Shown: positions 9,187-17,815 of the stretch, in pieces
Layout: each line of letters starts with the position of its first letter
Numbering within the stretch: the stretch's first letter is position 1
NCBI RefSeq assembly: GCF_000380245.2
Contig: NZ_HG428744.1
Coordinates: 70,935 to 134,934 of the forward strand
From: Bacillus massiliigorillae
GTDB taxonomy: Bacteria > Bacillota > Bacilli > Bacillales > DSM-1321
Reading direction: 5' to 3'
DNA length: 64,000 nucleotides
Notes under the pieces: generated by a model
The model's database searches: none
What the model was told of the DNA's origin: nothing
Seen by the model: only the letters and a program-made list of their open reading frames with translations
Program-made: the position numbers and the translations under genes

Positions 9187-9219
9187 GTCCCAAAAGTGAT
9201 TTGTAATCACTTTTGGGAC
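9187..9219. terminator. Terminator of motAB
   Basis: Perfect 15-bp stem GTCCCAAAAGTGATT / AATCACTTTTGGGAC with a 3-base loop, 14 bases past the motB stop. On the minus strand it is followed by CCTTTTTAC, and on the plus strand by CTTCTTTTTT, so it can work both ways. Confidence 0.85.
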
Positions 9220-9232
9220 AGCCACTTCTTTT

Positions 9233-10000
9233 TTATTTATTTAATTGTGTTCGTGGAGTAATTAATATCTCTACGCGTCTATTCTTTGATTTTCCTTCAG
9301 CTGTTTTATTGGATGCTATTGGTTTAAATTCTCCATAGCCTTTCGCACTAAACCATTCTGGACTTAAAGCAGGATTCTCAAGTACCACTTTCATAAAGTT
9401 TACAGCACGCATTACACTTAAATCCCAATTCGAATTAAATTGTGAATTAGAGATTGGAACATTATCGGTATGCCCACTGATTACTATACTTCGTGGTGGA
9501 TCCATCACTAGTAAAGCTGCTATTTCCTTGGCAACTTGTCTATCACGAGGAAGCACATCAGCACTACCAGATCCAAATAAAACATTATCTCTTATTGAAA
9601 TCATTAACCCTTCCCCAGTTAATGAGGTTCCGAGTTTATCTTTTATATCACTTTTTTCAATATATTCATTTACTCGTTCTTGCATAGCTGAAAGCTCTTT
9701 ATAGTCTTTCTCACCAAGTGCCTTCCTAACTTCCCCTTTGCTTTGTATCATAGTTTCATTTTGAGAATCACTTCTACCATTTGTCTCCATGGGACTTGAA
9801 AAATCCATAACACCAGTGCCGCTCGTAAAAATATCATTAAAGGCTTTCGACAATTGTTGAAATTTAACAGCATCAACAGAACTCATTGCAAATAAAACAA
9901 TGAATAACGCTAATAATAATGTCATTAAATCTGCATATGGTATTAACCAAGATTCATCCATATGCTCATCATGATGCTTCTTTTTTTTCTTTCTAGCCAT
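9233..10000 (-). CDS. motB: Flagellar motor stator protein MotB
   Basis: 255-residue stator subunit. A lysine-rich cytoplasmic start (MARKKKKKHHDEHMDESW) is followed by one membrane helix carrying the proton-binding Asp in PYADLMTLLLALF (near residue 24). A linker and an OmpA-like peptidoglycan-binding domain follow, including SGHTDNVPIS and the RAVNFM region (residues 160-225). Length and layout match MotB; the Asp fits either proton- or sodium-driven stators. Its start overlaps the motA end by 8 bases, indicating translational coupling. Confidence 0.93.
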   Translation of the reverse strand: MARKKKKKHHDEHMDESWLIPYADLMTLLLALFIVLFAMSSVDAVKFQQLSKAFNDIFTSGTGVMDFSSPMETNGRSDSQNETMIQSKGEVRKALGEKDYKELSAMQERVNEYIEKSDIKDKLGTSLTGEGLMISIRDNVLFGSGSADVLPRDRQVAKEIAALLVMDPPRSIVISGHTDNVPISNSQFNSNWDLSVMRAVNFMKVVLENPALSPEWFSAKGYGEFKPIASNKTAEGKSKNRRVEILITPRTQLNK

Positions 10001-10784
10001 CTTGCTTCACATCGCCTTCTAGCCATTTTTTTCTGTCTGCAGCTGGCAAATATGAAGTTAACTTTTGCTCAATTGTTCTAGGAGCTTCTCCTTCAATTAT
10101 TGATAGAATACCTTCGATCATCATATTCTTAATACGAACTTCTTGCATAGATTTACGCTTTAGCTTATTAGCAAATGGATGCCATAATACATAACCAGTG
10201 AATATACCTAATAATGTAGCAACGAATGCTGCTGAAATTGAAACACCTAGTGCATCTGTGTTATCCATATTTCCAAGAGCTGCTATTAGTCCAACAACCG
10301 CTCCTAGTACCCCTAGTGTAGGTGCATATGTACCTGCTTGTGAAAAGATTGCCGCTCCAGACTGATGACGCTCCTCCATTGCTTCAATCTCTTCTGACAA
10401 AATATCTCTTATGTAATCCGCACTTTGACCTTCAACTGCTAAATTTAATCCGTTACGCAAAAAAGGATCCTCTACTTGTTCAGAGATTCCCTCTAGGGCA
10501 AGTAAACCTTCTTTTCTAGCAATAATTGCCCATTCTGAAAATGTTTTAATTAATGCTTCTGGTTGTATTAATTGAGTTTCTTTGAAAAGAATTTTAAACA
10601 ACTTAGGTACTCGTTTAATTTCATTTGTTGGAAATGCAATTGTTACAGCTGCTGCTGTCCCTACGATGATGATTAAGAATGCCGCCGGATTAATTAAGGC
10701 TGCTACCTTAACCCCCTTCAATAACATCCCAACGAAAACCGCAGTAATCCCAAGAATAATTCCTATTACGGACGTTTTATCCAT
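9993..10784 (-). CDS. motA: Flagellar motor stator protein MotA
   Basis: 263 residues from the ATG at 10784 (MDKTSVIGIILGITAVF), which has GGGTGAG 5 bases upstream; an in-frame ATG 39 bases earlier lacks a site. Four hydrophobic segments (two near the N terminus, two near residues 155-205) flank a large cytoplasmic loop with charged residues that contact FliG. GTYAPTLGVLGAVVGLI is the conserved MotA third-helix signature. Together with MotB it forms the ion-driven stator that powers flagellar rotation. Confidence 0.93.
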   Translation of the reverse strand: MDKTSVIGIILGITAVFVGMLLKGVKVAALINPAAFLIIIVGTAAAVTIAFPTNEIKRVPKLFKILFKETQLIQPEALIKTFSEWAIIARKEGLLALEGISEQVEDPFLRNGLNLAVEGQSADYIRDILSEEIEAMEERHQSGAAIFSQAGTYAPTLGVLGAVVGLIAALGNMDNTDALGVSISAAFVATLLGIFTGYVLWHPFANKLKRKSMQEVRIKNMMIEGILSIIEGEAPRTIEQKLTSYLPAADRKKWLEGDVKQDG

Positions 10785-10894
10785 ATAACTCACCCGACTT
10801 TTCTTTATGATTCTATATATCATATCGGACGAATCTTAAAAAAAATGAGAGTTTTTGATAATTTTTCTCTATTAAAATGTTCATCACTGGAAAA

Positions 10895-10930
10895 AAAACA
10901 AGCTACTAATTATTTAGCAGCTTGTTTTTG
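10895..10930 (-). terminator. Terminator of ldh
   Basis: Stem of about 15 bp (AAAACAAGCTACTAA / TTAGCAGCTTGTTTT, one mismatch) with A runs before and T runs after it, about 35 bases past the ldh stop on the minus strand. Confidence 0.85.
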
Positions 10931-10964
10931 TCGATTGAATATAGTTATCTTAACTTCATATTAT

Positions 10965-11924
10965 TTAATAGCCGATTGTCGCCATGTATTCCCTTAAAAC
11001 GTTGTTAGAATTTTTGAATTTGTCCATTTCATCTTCTGTTAAATTCAATTCTACAACTTCTTTTGCACCTTCACGTGTAATAATAGTTGGAACACCCGTA
11101 CAAATATTTTCAAAGCCATATTCGCCATCTAGAATTGTCGAAACAGCAATGATTTTGTGGTCATCATTAAAGATGGAACGAGTAATCGATGCTAAGGCAC
11201 ATCCAATTCCATAATATGTTGTTCCTTTACGGTTTAAAATTTCAAATCCTGCTTTACGAACTTGATCGATAATTTCATCAAGGTCGATTTCACCTAATGT
11301 TTCTTTATGTTCTTCTAAAATTTGCATGAAAGGTTTTCCACCAATTGTTAAGTGTGACCAAGCCGCAAATTGTGAATCTCCGTGCTCACCTAATGTATAA
11401 CCATGAATACTTCTTGGATCTACTTTTATATGTTGTGAAAGAATGGATTTTAGACGAGAAGAATCTAATGAAGTTCCTGTTCCAAGTACTTGATTACGAG
11501 GAAGACCTGATTCTTTCCATACAAGATACGTAATGATATCAACTGGATTAGATGCAACTAAGAAAATCCCATTAAATCCACTTTTCATTACGCCATCTAC
11601 AACCGATTTTACAATTTTAGCACTTAGTTCTAATGTGTCTAAACGAGTTTGTCCTGGCTTTGGAGGTCCTCCGGCCGTAACAATCACAATATCCATATCC
11701 TTACATTCTTCATATGACCCTACACTTACTTTAGTGCGTGAAGTCGTAAAATCAACACAATGCTGCAAATCCATTGCTTCTCCAAGTGCTCTTTCTTTAT
11801 TAATGTCAATTAGCATCAATTCATCACAAATATTTTGGTTTACTAATGAATAACCTGCACTAGCTCCCACGAAGCCAGTTCCTACTATTGCTACTTTTCT
11901 CGTTGTAAGTTTCAAATCTGTCAT
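10965..11924 (-). CDS. ldh: L-lactate dehydrogenase
   Basis: 319-residue NAD-dependent lactate dehydrogenase that reduces pyruvate to lactate and regenerates NAD+ in fermentation. Rossmann motif VAIVGTGFVGASAGY is near residue 12, the substrate Arg region is PGQTRLD (near 95), and the catalytic His lies in LGEHGDSQ (near 188). The Asn/Asp pattern and length fit LDH rather than malate dehydrogenase. B. cereus-group genomes carry several ldh paralogues, and I cannot say which this is. It is divergent from pflB across a 546-base regulatory region, coupling two pyruvate-consuming fermentation routes. Confidence 0.92.
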   Translation of the reverse strand: MTDLKLTTRKVAIVGTGFVGASAGYSLVNQNICDELMLIDINKERALGEAMDLQHCVDFTTSRTKVSVGSYEECKDMDIVIVTAGGPPKPGQTRLDTLELSAKIVKSVVDGVMKSGFNGIFLVASNPVDIITYLVWKESGLPRNQVLGTGTSLDSSRLKSILSQHIKVDPRSIHGYTLGEHGDSQFAAWSHLTIGGKPFMQILEEHKETLGEIDLDEIIDQVRKAGFEILNRKGTTYYGIGCALASITRSIFNDDHKIIAVSTILDGEYGFENICTGVPTIITREGAKEVVELNLTEDEMDKFKNSNNVLREYMATIGY

Positions 11925-12470
11925 CTCCTAAGCGAAAACTTTTTGTAAAAAATCCGAGCATCTTCTATTTATATATCGCTTTCATTTATCTTAATGTGAA
12001 ATATCGAACAAGGTTCTTTTACGTGCTAAATTATAATGAACAATATCTATTTAAGGATATGGACAAATTGTGAACAATCAACTTCTTTACTTTTTATGTT
12101 CATTTATTATCAGACTTTTGCTTTAAAACACAACATAAAAAAAATTTGTTTTATAGTACAGTTTAATTTTTATATATGATACAGGTTTGTATTTTAGTGT
12201 AAAAAATCTAAATATTTCTCTAATAAAAATAATAAATATTTCACTTATTACTGGTTAAAATATTCACATTAACACTGTATAAAGCTTATTATATAGCATT
12301 TTTAACCTAATTAATTCCATATTACACCCTAATAACGCTCATTCGTTCACAAATTGTTCATTCTTTTTTATTGTGAACTATTTATCATATTTCATTCACC
12401 ATGTATAATCTGTTATATACAAAAAAGACATTCTGTTTTATACCCAAACAAATGAGAGGCGGAAAACAAC
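11925..12470. promoter_or_regulatory. Divergent ldh/pflB control region with TTGTGAA half-sites
   Basis: 546 bases, very AT-rich, with no gene. An inverted pair GTTCACAA (12345-12352) and TTGTGAAC (12371-12378) is separated by 18 bases, and a further TTGTGAA lies at 12068-12074. Weaker ATGTGAA (about 11994) and TTCACAT (12263-12269) words are also present. TTGTGAA/TTCACAA are half-sites of the redox repressor Rex, and TGTGA also begins the Fnr/Crp box. A TATAAT at 12404-12409 lies about 60 bases ahead of pflB without a strong -35, as expected for an activator-dependent promoter. Which regulator binds is inference. Confidence 0.55.
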
Positions 12471-14696
12471 ATGGAACAATGGAAAGGCTTTCAAAGAGGT
12501 ACATGGAACAAAGAAATTAACGTTCGTGACTTCATTATTAATAACATTACAGTTTACGATAAAGATGATTCATTCTTATCAGGTCCAACAGAAGCTACTA
12601 CAAAGCTTTGGGCTCAAGTTATGGATTTAAATAAACAAGAACGTGAAGCAGGCGGAGTTTTAGATTTAGATTCTAAAGTAGTTTCTACTATTACTTCTCA
12701 CGGTCCTGGATACTTAAACAAAGATTTAGAAACAGTTGTAGGTTTCCAAACTGACGCTCCATTCAAACGTTCACTACAACCATTCGGTGGAATTCGTATG
12801 GCTGAGCAAGCTGCTGAATCTTACGGCTTCCATGTAGATGAAGAAGTAAAAGAAATCTTCACTAAATACCGTAAAACACACAACCAAGGTGTATTCGATG
12901 CTTACACTGACGAAATGAAATTAGCTCGTAAAGCTGGTATCATCACTGGTCTACCAGATGCTTATGGTCGTGGACGTATTATCGGTGACTACCGTCGTGT
13001 AGCTTTATACGGTGTTGACTTCTTAATCAACGAAAAGAAAGCAGATCTTAAAAACACAGGCGCTGTAATGAGTGAAGATGTTATCCGTCTTCGTGAAGAG
13101 CTTTCTGAGCAAATTCGTTCATTAAACGAATTAAAGCAAATGGCTGCTGCTCACGGATTCGATATCTCTGCTCCAGCTTCTAACGCTCGTGAAGCATTCC
13201 AATGGTTATACTTCGGTTACCTAGCTGCTATTAAAGAGCAAAACGGTGCTGCAATGAGTTTAGGTCGTACATCTACTTTCTTAGATATCTATATCGAAAG
13301 AGATTTACAAAACGGTTCATTAACTGAAATCGAAGCACAAGAATTAGTTGACCACTTCGTAATGAAGTTACGTCTTGTTAAATTCGCTCGTACACCTGAT
13401 TACAATGAATTATTCAGTGGAGATCCAACTTGGGTAACTGAATCAATCGGTGGTGTATCTCTAGACGGAACACCTTTAGTAACTAAGAACTCATTCCGTT
13501 TCTTACACACATTATCAAACCTTGGACCAGCTCCAGAGCCAAACTTAACAGTTCTTTGGTCTACTAAGCTTCCACAAGGATTTAAAACTTTCTGTGCAAA
13601 AATGTCTATCGAAACAAGTGCAATTCAGTACGAAAACGATGACATCATGCGTTTAGAGTACGGCGATGACTATGCAATTGCTTGCTGTGTATCTGCAATG
13701 CGTGTAGGTAAACAAATGCAATTCTTCGGAGCTCGTGCTAACTTAGCAAAAACTTTATTATATGCAATCAACGGTGGAATCGACGAAAAACTTAAAGTAC
13801 AAGTTGCTCCAAGATTCGCTCCAATCACTTCTGATATCTTAGAATATGATGAAGTTATGGCTCGTTTCGATACAATGATGGAATGGTTAGCAGGTCTTTA
13901 CATCAACACATTAAACTGCATCCACTACATGCACGATAAATATAGCTATGAAAGAATCGAAATGGCATTACATGATACAAAGATTCTTCGTACAATGGCA
14001 ACTGGTATCGCTGGACTAAGTGTTGTAGCTGACTCTTTAAGTGCTATTAAATACGGTCAAGTTAAAGTTATCCGTGACGAAAACGGTGTAGCTGTTGACT
14101 TCGAAACAACTGGTGACTACCCTAAATACGGTAACAACGATGATCGCGTAGACCAAATGGCTGTTGATTTAGTTCACACATTTATGACTAAGCTTCGCAA
14201 GCACGCAACTTACCGTGATTCATTAACAACAATGTCAATCTTAACTATTACTTCTAACGTAGTATATGGTAAGAAAACAGGTAACACTCCTGACGGACGT
14301 CGTGCTGGTGAGCCATTCGCTCCTGGTGCAAACCCAATGCACGGAAGAGATACAAAAGGTGCTCTAGCTTCATTAGCATCTGTTGCAAAACTTCCATACC
14401 ATGATGCATTAGATGGAATCTCAAACACATTCTCTATGGTTCCTAAAGCACTTGGTAAAGACGAAGCTAGCCAAGAAGCTAACTTAGCTGCAATTCTTGA
14501 TGGATATGCTTCTAAAGAAGGTCACCACTTAAATATCAACGTATTTAACCGTGATACTTTATTAGACGCTATGGAACATCCAGAAGAGTATCCACAATTA
14601 ACAATTCGTGTATCTGGTTACGCAGTTAACTTTATTAAATTAACTCGTGAGCAACAAATCGATGTAATTAACCGTACTTTCCACGGAAGTATGTAA
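12471..14696 (+). CDS. pflB: Formate acetyltransferase (pyruvate formate-lyase)
   Basis: 741-residue glycyl-radical enzyme that splits pyruvate and CoA into acetyl-CoA and formate under anoxia. The catalytic Cys405-Cys406 pair is in YAIACCVSAM, and the glycyl-radical site is Gly716 in RVSGYAV, 25 residues from the end, both as in PflB. The length is close to the family norm of about 750. AGAGGCGG precedes the ATG. Codon usage favours few codons and the gene is more GC-balanced than its flanks, consistent with high expression. The activase gene lies about 420 bases downstream, separated by a repeat and hairpins. Confidence 0.97.
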   Translation: MEQWKGFQRGTWNKEINVRDFIINNITVYDKDDSFLSGPTEATTKLWAQVMDLNKQEREAGGVLDLDSKVVSTITSHGPGYLNKDLETVVGFQTDAPFKRSLQPFGGIRMAEQAAESYGFHVDEEVKEIFTKYRKTHNQGVFDAYTDEMKLARKAGIITGLPDAYGRGRIIGDYRRVALYGVDFLINEKKADLKNTGAVMSEDVIRLREELSEQIRSLNELKQMAAAHGFDISAPASNAREAFQWLYFGYLAAIKEQNGAAMSLGRTSTFLDIYIERDLQNGSLTEIEAQELVDHFVMKLRLVKFARTPDYNELFSGDPTWVTESIGGVSLDGTPLVTKNSFRFLHTLSNLGPAPEPNLTVLWSTKLPQGFKTFCAKMSIETSAIQYENDDIMRLEYGDDYAIACCVSAMRVGKQMQFFGARANLAKTLLYAINGGIDEKLKVQVAPRFAPITSDILEYDEVMARFDTMMEWLAGLYINTLNCIHYMHDKYSYERIEMALHDTKILRTMATGIAGLSVVADSLSAIKYGQVKVIRDENGVAVDFETTGDYPKYGNNDDRVDQMAVDLVHTFMTKLRKHATYRDSLTTMSILTITSNVVYGKKTGNTPDGRRAGEPFAPGANPMHGRDTKGALASLASVAKLPYHDALDGISNTFSMVPKALGKDEASQEANLAAILDGYASKEGHHLNINVFNRDTLLDAMEHPEEYPQLTIRVSGYAVNFIKLTREQQIDVINRTFHGSM

Positions 14697-14700
14697 TATA

Positions 14701-14834
14701 GAAAAGCGGAAAGTGGTCGTTTGGCGGCGTATGGACTGGAGCACTCTGATACGAGATATAGGAAACACGAAGAACGCAGTGATTCGATGTTGACTTATCG
14801 TAGAGAAGAGTGTGAAGTCCACTTGGAGCTAGAC
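14701..14834 (+). repeat. bcr1-like repeat, copy 1, between pflB and pflA
   Basis: 134-base copy of the element starting GAAAAGCG and ending GGAGCTAGAC, with the core GGAAACACGAAGA and TTGACTTATCGTAG. It is flanked by AATATA on both sides (14695-14700 and 14835-14840), which looks like a target-site duplication. The left copy overlaps the pflB TAA codon. The match to bcr1 is from memory of its conserved core. Confidence 0.75.
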
Positions 14835-14845
14835 AATATAGAAAG

Positions 14846-14907
14846 ACTCAATTATTGAAAGCTCTACCTGTTAACATGTTTAACAGATGAGCTTTCGGAA
14901 TTGAGCT
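14846..14907 (+). terminator. Large hairpin after pflB
   Basis: Nested stems: CTCAATT / AATTGAG, GAAAGCTC / GAGCTTTC and CTGTTAA / TTAACAG, followed by CTTTTAG. The T run is short, so this may be a weak terminator or a stabilising 3-prime structure for the pflB message. Confidence 0.65.
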
Positions 14908-15004
14908 TTTAGAAAATAGATAAAGCGTCTTATACAGCTTATTATTTTAAACTGTATAAAAGTCATTTCGAAACGAAAACTAGCTTTAGGCGCTGTAGCA
15001 ATAC

Positions 15005-15066
15005 AAAGACCAAATTCGAATGACAATCTCTTTAACAGATGTTATTCATTTTGGTCTTTTATTTTA
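15005..15066 (+). terminator. Second hairpin, ahead of pflA
   Basis: Imperfect stem AAAGACCAAA...TGACA / TGTTATTCATTTTGGTCTTT followed by TTTTATTTT, about 50 bases before the pflA start. It looks like a true terminator, so pflA may depend on read-through or on its own promoter in the 180 bases upstream. A smaller TTATACAG / CTGTATAA hairpin lies at about 14930-14961. Confidence 0.7.
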
Positions 15067-15117
15067 GTAGAGCTCCCTTCATATCCAGTTGATTGGAGCT
15101 AGGAGGGGAATTTTAAA

Positions 15118-15870
15118 ATGCAAGGAAATATTCATTCCGTTGAAACATGCGGTACAGTTGATGGACCGGGAATTAGATATATCGTATTTACACAAGGTTG
15201 TATGCTTCGCTGCCAATATTGTCATAATGCTGATACTTGGGAGTTTGGTACAGGTAAAACAATGACAGTTGATGAAATCGTGCAAGACCTTGAAAGCTAT
15301 CGTCCATTTATGGAGTCTTCGGGCGGCGGTATTACAGTTAGTGGTGGAGAGCCATTATTCCAAATGCCATTCGTAACTGAGCTTTTCAAAGCTTGTAAAG
15401 CGAAAGGAATTCACACAACAATTGACTCGTCAGGTGGAAACTTCTCTGAAAGACCTGAATATCTAAGTCAATTAGATGAATTACTACAATATACAGATCT
15501 TATTTTAGTCGATTTAAAGCACATCGATCGTGAACAACATAAACGACTAACTGGGAAATACAATGATCATATTCTTAAATTCGCACAATATTTATCAGAT
15601 AAAAACATTCCAGTTTGGATCCGTCACGTATTAGTACCTGGCGTTTCAGATTTCGATGAATATCTTGATAAGCTTGGTGAATTTATTGGCACTTTAAACA
15701 ATGTAGAAAAAGTTGAAGTGTTACCTTACCATAAACTTGGCGTATATAAATGGGAAGCACTTAATTTAAAATATCCTCTAGAAGATACAGAGCCACCAAC
15801 AGAAGATCGCGTGGAAAATGCATACGACAGACTAACTCGTCATTTGAAAAAACGTGTCGGTACTTGCTAA
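15118..15870 (+). CDS. pflA: Pyruvate formate-lyase activating enzyme
   Basis: 250-residue radical-SAM enzyme that installs the glycyl radical on PflB. The cluster motif CMLRCQYC (Cys28, Cys32, Cys35) binds the 4Fe-4S cluster, and SGGEPLFQ near residue 78 is the SAM-binding GGE motif. Length is typical of PflA. A strong TAGGAGGGG site precedes the ATG. Its place after pflB fits the known pair. Confidence 0.96.
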   Translation: MQGNIHSVETCGTVDGPGIRYIVFTQGCMLRCQYCHNADTWEFGTGKTMTVDEIVQDLESYRPFMESSGGGITVSGGEPLFQMPFVTELFKACKAKGIHTTIDSSGGNFSERPEYLSQLDELLQYTDLILVDLKHIDREQHKRLTGKYNDHILKFAQYLSDKNIPVWIRHVLVPGVSDFDEYLDKLGEFIGTLNNVEKVEVLPYHKLGVYKWEALNLKYPLEDTEPPTEDRVENAYDRLTRHLKKRVGTC

Positions 15871-15912
15871 ACAATAGAATATATTGTCCGGGAAATATTG
15901 CAAAATTCCACG

Positions 15913-15950
15913 AAAAAAGAAGCAGCGCCAACAGCGTTGCTTCTTTTCTT
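15913..15950. terminator. Bidirectional terminator between pflA and cdr
   Basis: Stem AAAAGAAGCAgCGC / GCGtTGCTTCTTTT with flanking A and T tracts, located between two convergent genes. Confidence 0.85.
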
Positions 15951-15951
15951 A

Positions 15952-17601
15952 TTAATCGCCGTAAACGGCAGCATATGTTTTATATCCACCACTCACATTA
16001 ACTACATCAAAGCCATTTTGATCTAGAATTTTACAAGCTAAATATCCTCTTAATCCAACTTGACATGATACATAAATCGTCTGATCTTTTGGTAGTTCGT
16101 CCATTCGGTCTCTTAATTGTCCTAAAGGAATATTAATTGAGTTTGGAATAAATCCATTATCTCTTTCATGTGGGTCACGTACATCTACTAATAGAGCTCC
16201 GTTATTTACAAGCTCGTCAATTTGATTATAATGAACAACTTTTACATCACCATCAACTACATGTGAAGCTACATATCCTAGCATGTTAACTGGATCTTTC
16301 GCTGATGAGTATGGTGGAGCATATGCAAGCTCTAATTCAGGAAGATCATGGACTGTAAGTCCGCCTTTAATAGCCGTTGCTACAACATCAATGCGCTTAT
16401 CTACCCCGTCTTTACCGACGCCTTGAACACCATAAATTGTTCCATCTTCTTTACTAAACGTTAGCTTTAGTGAAATTGGGCTTGCACCTGGATAATATCC
16501 TGCATGTGAAGCGGGATGAATATGTACTGCCTCATAATCAACACCTAAACGTTTTAATGTTTTTTCATTATGTCCCGCAACCGCTACTGTTAAATCAAAT
16601 ACTTTTGCAATAGCTGTTCCTAATGTACCTTTATATGGTGTTTTCTTTCCATATATATTATCCGCAACGATTCTACCTTGACGATTCGCTGGCCAAGCAA
16701 GTGGAACCATCGTATCGTGTTTTAGTAAATAATCTTTCACTTGGATTGCATCACCGATTGCATAAATACTTTCATCATTTGTTTGTAAGTATTCATTTAC
16801 AACAATGCCACCTCGTTCTCCTAATTCTAAACCAGCACTCTTAGCTAATTCATTTTCTGGTCTCACACCAATTGATAGAATCGTAACATCACTTTCTAAT
16901 TCTTTACCGCTTGTTAGAATAATCTTTTTGCCTTTGTCAGCAAATGCCTTTACACCATCTTCTAAGATTAATTGAACTCCCTTTGCTTTTAAATGCTTAT
17001 GAACAATACTTGCCATTTCATAGTCTAAAGGAGCCATTACTTGATTAGCCATTTCAACAACTGTCACTTCAATACCGCGATGTGCTAAGTTCTCTGCCAT
17101 TTCAAGTCCAATGAAGCCTCCACCAATAACAACAGCTTTCTTTGGTTGATGAGAATCAACTGCAGCTTTTATATCATCCGTATCTGGAATATTTCTTAAT
17201 GTAAAAATATTATTTGCTTCAACTATTCCTTCAATTGGAGGAACAATTGCCCTAGCTCCTGGTGATAGAATAAGAGCATCATATGATTCTTCATAGGATT
17301 CTCCATTTGCTAGATTTGTAACAGAAACTGTTTTACGATCACGATTAATATTAGTCACTTCTGATAAATTTCGAATATCTAATACAAACTTCTTAGACAT
17401 TCCTTCTACCGTCTGAACAAGCAATGCTTGGCGTTTTGAAATAACTTCTCCGATGTAATATGGCAATCCGCAATTTGCGAATGAAATATGCTCGCCTCTT
17501 TCAAATAAAACGATTTCTGCTTTTTCGTCTAAACGACGCAGTCTTGCAGCAGCTGTTGCACCTCCAGCTACGCCTCCTACAATTACGATTTTCTTAGTCA
17601 T
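15952..17601 (-). CDS. cdr: CoA-disulfide reductase with C-terminal rhodanese domain
   Basis: 549 residues from ATG 17601, which has GAGGAG 7 bases upstream; the ATG two codons earlier is too close to it. Domains in order: FAD-binding IVIVGGVAGGATAA at the N terminus, active-site Cys44 in SFANCGLPYY, NAD-binding VVIGGGFIGLEMAENL near 150, reductase dimerisation domain, and a rhodanese domain from about 455 with active loop SCQVGLRG (Cys513). This fusion is known in B. anthracis as CoADR-RHD. It reduces CoA disulfide or persulfide and probably handles sulfane sulfur. A CsoR/CstR-like operator sits in its promoter. Confidence 0.92.
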   Translation of the reverse strand: MTKKIVIVGGVAGGATAAARLRRLDEKAEIVLFERGEHISFANCGLPYYIGEVISKRQALLVQTVEGMSKKFVLDIRNLSEVTNINRDRKTVSVTNLANGESYEESYDALILSPGARAIVPPIEGIVEANNIFTLRNIPDTDDIKAAVDSHQPKKAVVIGGGFIGLEMAENLAHRGIEVTVVEMANQVMAPLDYEMASIVHKHLKAKGVQLILEDGVKAFADKGKKIILTSGKELESDVTILSIGVRPENELAKSAGLELGERGGIVVNEYLQTNDESIYAIGDAIQVKDYLLKHDTMVPLAWPANRQGRIVADNIYGKKTPYKGTLGTAIAKVFDLTVAVAGHNEKTLKRLGVDYEAVHIHPASHAGYYPGASPISLKLTFSKEDGTIYGVQGVGKDGVDKRIDVVATAIKGGLTVHDLPELELAYAPPYSSAKDPVNMLGYVASHVVDGDVKVVHYNQIDELVNNGALLVDVRDPHERDNGFIPNSINIPLGQLRDRMDELPKDQTIYVSCQVGLRGYLACKILDQNGFDVVNVSGGYKTYAAVYGD

Positions 17602-17635
17602 GTTCATACTCCTCGCTTGTTATGTCGTTAAAGTC

Positions 17636-17664
17636 ATTATATACCCCATAGGGTACATTGTAAA
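17636..17664 (-). promoter_or_regulatory. cdr promoter with CsoR/CstR-like operator in the spacer
   Basis: On the minus strand: -35 TTTACA (17664-17659), 17-base spacer, -10 TATAAT (17641-17636). The spacer contains the GC-rich inverted repeat TACCC-CATA-GGGTA (plus-strand 17642-17655), which resembles operators of the CsoR family, including persulfide-sensing CstR. Binding there would block RNA polymerase. The regulator gene is not in this window. Confidence 0.7.
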
Positions 17665-17815
17665 CTAAAAACCTATTATAAATATCGTACTACGAAATAG
17701 CCTAAATATTCAGCTATGTTTATGAAAATTAGTAAAATAGTTTTATGATTATACTATTAAGGCGTATTCATCAAGCGCAACAAAAAATCAGCACGACTGA
17801 ATAGAGAACAACAAA

